Assembly: GCA_965153455.1 (NCBI GenBank)
Contig: OZ234495.1
Span: 16,364,875-16,428,874 of the forward strand
Direction of reading: 5' to 3'
Length of the DNA: 64,000 nucleotides
From: Sphagnum compactum
Taxonomy: Eukaryota > Bryophyta > Sphagnopsida > Sphagnales
Below are positions 60,320 through 64,000 of the stretch, piece after piece. Both the position numbers and the translations under genes were made by a program. Under the pieces are notes generated by a model. The model saw nothing but the letters and a program-made list of their open reading frames with translations, ran no database searches and was not told the origin of the DNA. Positions within the stretch are counted from its first letter, which is position 1. Each line of letters opens with the position of its first letter.

Positions 60320-62815
60320 TGCTTTCAAATGTTCTTTGATGCCCCAAACGGGCACACATATGGATTTTTTTATCATATTTGTTTTGATTTTTTTAATCTT
60401 TTGAATGGATCTTAAAGCTTCACATATGCCAGATTATTCCTGCCATGTTAGTTTGTTATTTGTTATTTCCCATTAGTGTTTTTTTCATTTATTCTTGGGC
60501 TGATTTATTTTTTGAGCTTTGTTGTTAAAGGTAGGAATTGTGGCCCCCTAATCATTACCATCTTCCACGGGGTAAACCGTGGGACATGGTTGACACCTTA
60601 TTATTTCACGTAAAGAACTACCCTCCCTATCTTACTTTGTTTCAACTATTTAAGTAGGAAGTATGAGGTCATATAAAGAATAAAGATGGTATAGGTCTAT
60701 TGTCCATGATTCGACCTACCTTCCTATAAATAATCTCAACTAGGAATTAAGGAACAAAATGTAGGGAAGGGAACAATAAGAAAAAGGGGGAAAAAACCTG
60801 GGAATAATTATTCTCCCTAGTTATGTAGTAGCTCCAACGTTCCCAAGATATTGCGTAGGATGTGTAGGGGGTTTTCAGACCCTTCTACCACTATGATCCC
60901 TCCTTTGCTCTACTTGTTGAATCTTTAATGGTTTTGCTGCCACCTTCAACTTTTGAAAAGTTCCTTTTCTGCTCTATACTTTCTGTAGCCAACTGTTTTC
61001 CCTATGGGTTCTTGCCTTCTACCTATAGTAGTATCTTCCAACTTACAAGGGGTAACTTGTTGGTATGCTCTTTTTTTTAATTCCACCATCAAAGACTAGC
61101 TGCTACCCTCTTATGGTAGCCAGTAACTTAGTGCTCTAAAGGCTACCCATGGGTAGCTCCATTACTCTCTGTCCTAAAGAAAATGTAGAGATACCAATTC
61201 CAGAAAATATCCTACTTACATAACATGCCCTACTCTACCTTCCACACTTAGTACAATAATAATGCAACACAAGTGACTCAAGTATTTCAACCATATTCCA
61301 TTAAAATCACCTACCAAGTACGTACATCTTTCTTCATTCCTCCCCTCTCTTCCCAAGGAGAATTTTCCATGTCCCACACAAATATCTAATGAAATCCCTT
61401 CCCACCTCTTCTATCCCCCTTCTCCACATACCACACACAAGGCCCACATTGACCCTTAGAAAATAGGGCTTTTATTTTAATCCCTTCCTATAAATCTCGT
61501 AGATGATTGGGTGGATTATCCCCAACCACTCACTAACCCAAACTTTAATCCCACTAGTTTCATTCCTTGGGTAAGGGACAATAAGTTTACCATTAGTAAC
61601 TAGTAGTCACTAGGAGGCCTATGGAACTAATTAGTTTAGAGATTTTTACTTGTTAACATTTGCCATGGTAAATATTCCATACTTGTAAGTTGTAAATGAG
61701 TTTGACAAAAAAACACTTTTTGAATTGCATTGAAATTGGAAATTTGTAGTTTGTAGTGCCTTTGTTTAAGCTTTCCACTTTCCACTTTCCACATAATTGA
61801 AGTTGATAGTGCTTTAAAATGTCTTAAAAAAACTAGCTTCATAATCAACCTCGTATTCAAACATAGGGGGTTCAATTTGACCACTAGTTCCAAACTAGAC
61901 TAAAAACCAAACTAATAATTGGATCACCATAACTAGACATGTGTCTTACTTGAAACTTGAATAAAATTCGGCTTATATTTTGTTAAAAAACTGGCCACAA
62001 AAAAGTGACGTTTTCCTAGTTAAACTCCTAGAACTAGACAATTATTTGGAAAGTAAAACATTAAAAAACTCAAAACTATTCGGTTCTCTAAAATGGAAAT
62101 ATTTTATTAATCGAAATTGTCCAATTTTTTCATTTAAAAAATTTTCTGTAAATTCAAAACTTGCAACTTTTACAGAAAAAAAAGAATTGCACAACACTAG
62201 TTTTGACCATCAACCACTACCAAAATGGAATCATATGATTCAAAAAGTGGAAGATCCATGATAAAGTCCATGGAGATTGAAGATCATAGGAATGCAATGA
62301 CTGGCAAAGACTAAAGGAATCCATATGGGTGGTGATGAACATTTTTTGATTACACACAAACATCACATGAGCCCATGAAATTCTTCATATATTTCCAAGG
62401 ATGTGGCCACCAATAATTTCCAAAGACTAGCTCCATGGTCTTGTTAAATCCAAATTTGTATTTAATTAAAACATTATGCTTAGCTTGGAGTACTTGGAGT
62501 TGACAGGGCCATTAAATGCATTCTATCCATCATGATATAACAAACCATTTTGAAACTTAAACTGGTTGTGATCACTAGAAAAATCTTAACCTTGACCTCA
62601 ATTCTTCAATCGACTTTTGATGCCAATAGCAAAAGGATTTTTTTCCAAATATTCATGAATTTGACAAAGAAAATGTTTGTTATAATTTTTTTTTGTAATG
62701 CTTGAAGTTAAAGATGTTTGGGCTTGTAGATGATATCATACTGTTGGTTATAGATTCATCTCCTTTTTTAGGTGCGAAGTACGAGTGACATGATAATGCG
62801 TTTGGTTTCCCTTCT
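60320..62815. other. Intergenic DNA, no gene recognised
   Basis: The part at 60540-61560 is less AT-rich and contains a perfect hairpin CCACGG-GGTAAA-CCGTGG (60567-60584), a TATAAATA box-like word near 60725 and repeated GGTAGC/GCTACC words (61110-61160). It might be an LTR or promoter of a lost element. The 93-codon frame at 61980-62261 (+) is not assignable. Confidence 0.4.
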
Positions 62816-62821
62816 TGGTGC

Positions 62822-63215
62822 CTAGGATGATATGTGATCACAAACTATAATTAAGACAAAAATAATGCTCATCAAGCTTGGCGTTAATTCAAAACATGAA
62901 CAATTATGAAATAGTAAATTTTTTGTGATTGGGATACACGATGATTTCATGTTAAACTCCTTCAAGTAAATGACGCCATTTTTCAAAACCATCCACAATA
63001 GCCAAATTTTTTTTTTATCATGAATCTCATAGTTTATTTCAATCGGAAAAAAATTATGAGAATGAAAATCAATAGGATGAAGAAGGTTGCAATTTCCAAG
63101 TTGTGAAAATGCAACACTTAATGCAAAGTTAGAAGTGTTATTCACTAAAATAAATGGTTTGGAAAGGTCTACATGAATTGAAAAATGGGGTAAACATGAA
63201 AAAACCTTCAAAGAT
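62822..63215 (-). pseudogene. Ty3/gypsy RNase H remnant
   Basis: A 129-codon minus-strand frame reads HVDLSKPFILVNNTSNFALS, then LLHPIDFHSH, INYEIHDK and ITKNLLF. It matches the reverse transcriptase/RNase H junction of gypsy elements (DLSKPFIL.TDAS.FA...LHPI.F.S..F...E.NYEIHDKE). The catalytic TDAS is altered to NNTS, so the copy is dead. Upstream (63215-63290) a broken lead-in is visible; downstream no integrase follows. Confidence 0.75.
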
Positions 63216-64000
63216 TAAAAGGCAAATTCTACTTGCCTCAAAACAAAAGTTTAATCTTTTCAAATTAGGTGAGTGAGAGGGTTCACTATCATGAAATAAT
63301 GTGCAATGAAATGTCAATAAAAGTTGATGAATATAAAAAAAAATTAAACATCACGAATGAAAGTTGGGATAATCCAATTCACAATGGTTTGAAACTTTAC
63401 AAAGATTCATATGAATGCTATGATATAATACATTATGAATTTAAAATCTAACAAATTAATAACAAAAATTGTGCAAAATTCATTCATTCATAAATTGTAC
63501 ATTTTACATAATTCTTTCATTAGATATGAATTTCCATACCAATTTATTTACAATTATCCAAAACACTACCAATAACACCCTCATTAACAAAATGAATCAA
63601 ACCTAAACATACACTCTCGATTTTCAACCTTATTAAAAGGTAATAAGGGTCTCCAATAATTTTATAAAAAATACCCACAACAAAATAGTTTACTACTATA
63701 TACCTCCATTATAAAATATTGAAATACATTATTTCTATGATATTCTAATCATTCAAACCTAAGTCCATTACTTCCTAAACTCTAATTGTGGGCCCTATGA
63801 CCCACAAAATTATTAGGCAGGTATGAGATGAAATTTGCTTAAATAACAATTTGACCCACGTGACATATGACACATATCCTTATTGATGCTACACCCACCT
63901 GAAATATATATGGCACATACGTATCCTTTATTGAATAAACAACCATCCTTCGGCCCACAAAAAGATATTGGATGAATATAAAATCCTTATCAATTGGATG
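63216..64000. other. Intergenic DNA to window end
   Basis: AT-rich. About 65 bp at 63450-63515 resemble 55642-55710 (AACAAATTAAT..., AAAAATTGTGCAAA and TACATTTTACA words). The 60-codon frame at 63269-63451 (+) is unassigned. Confidence 0.5.

Noticed and set aside
61980-62261. 93-codon plus-strand open frame
   Set aside because: No recognised domain and flanking sequence is non-coding.

Overview
The window is nuclear DNA of a land plant. All three recognisable genes carry GT-AG or GC-AG introns, and their products are plant-type: V-ATPase subunit d, a 2-oxoglutarate/Fe(II) dioxygenase of the plant DOXC kind, and the nonsense-mediated decay factor UPF3. Genes sit in GC-richer islands separated by long, AT-rich intergenic DNA full of microsatellites, minisatellites and decayed transposons. 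A pogo/CENP-B-like DDE transposase fossil is unusual for a flowering plant and leans towards a bryophyte, lycophyte, fern or gymnosperm, but the species cannot be fixed from this sequence.

Layout. 1-13.9 kb: no intact gene; a broken trihelix/Myb-like DNA-binding gene at 3.6-4.3 kb and CT/GT-rich tandem repeats at 9.5-10.8 kb. 13.9-19 kb: a purine-rich minisatellite immediately upstream of VHA-d (+, 10 exons, 353 aa). 21.6-23.8 kb: a three-exon 2-ODD gene (-, 400 aa) with a TATA box. 24-35 kb: intergenic, including a probable non-autonomous CACTA-like element (28.4-30.7 kb) carrying a 25-bp minisatellite and a SINE-like segment, then Ty3/gypsy and Ty1/copia fossils. 35.9-44.7 kb: UPF3 (-, 13 exons reconstructed, 863 aa) with a long unique-looking 3' flank and a GC-rich promoter. 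44.7-64 kb: intergenic, with pogo-like, hAT and Ty3/gypsy pseudogenes, an ankyrin-repeat scrap, a pair of ~385-bp direct repeats, and AT-rich low-complexity DNA.

The three genes do not form a pathway; they are independent housekeeping or metabolic loci. I rebuilt the exons by hand from reading frame, splice dinucleotides and family conservation; every junction is phase-consistent. The most notable points are two GC-AG introns (one with a frame-breaking GT competitor inside the NMD factor gene), a duplicated intronic hairpin in UPF3 whose stems differ in sequence but still pair, the minisatellite-bearing CACTA-like element, and the pogo-like fossil. I see no convincing wholly new biological system.
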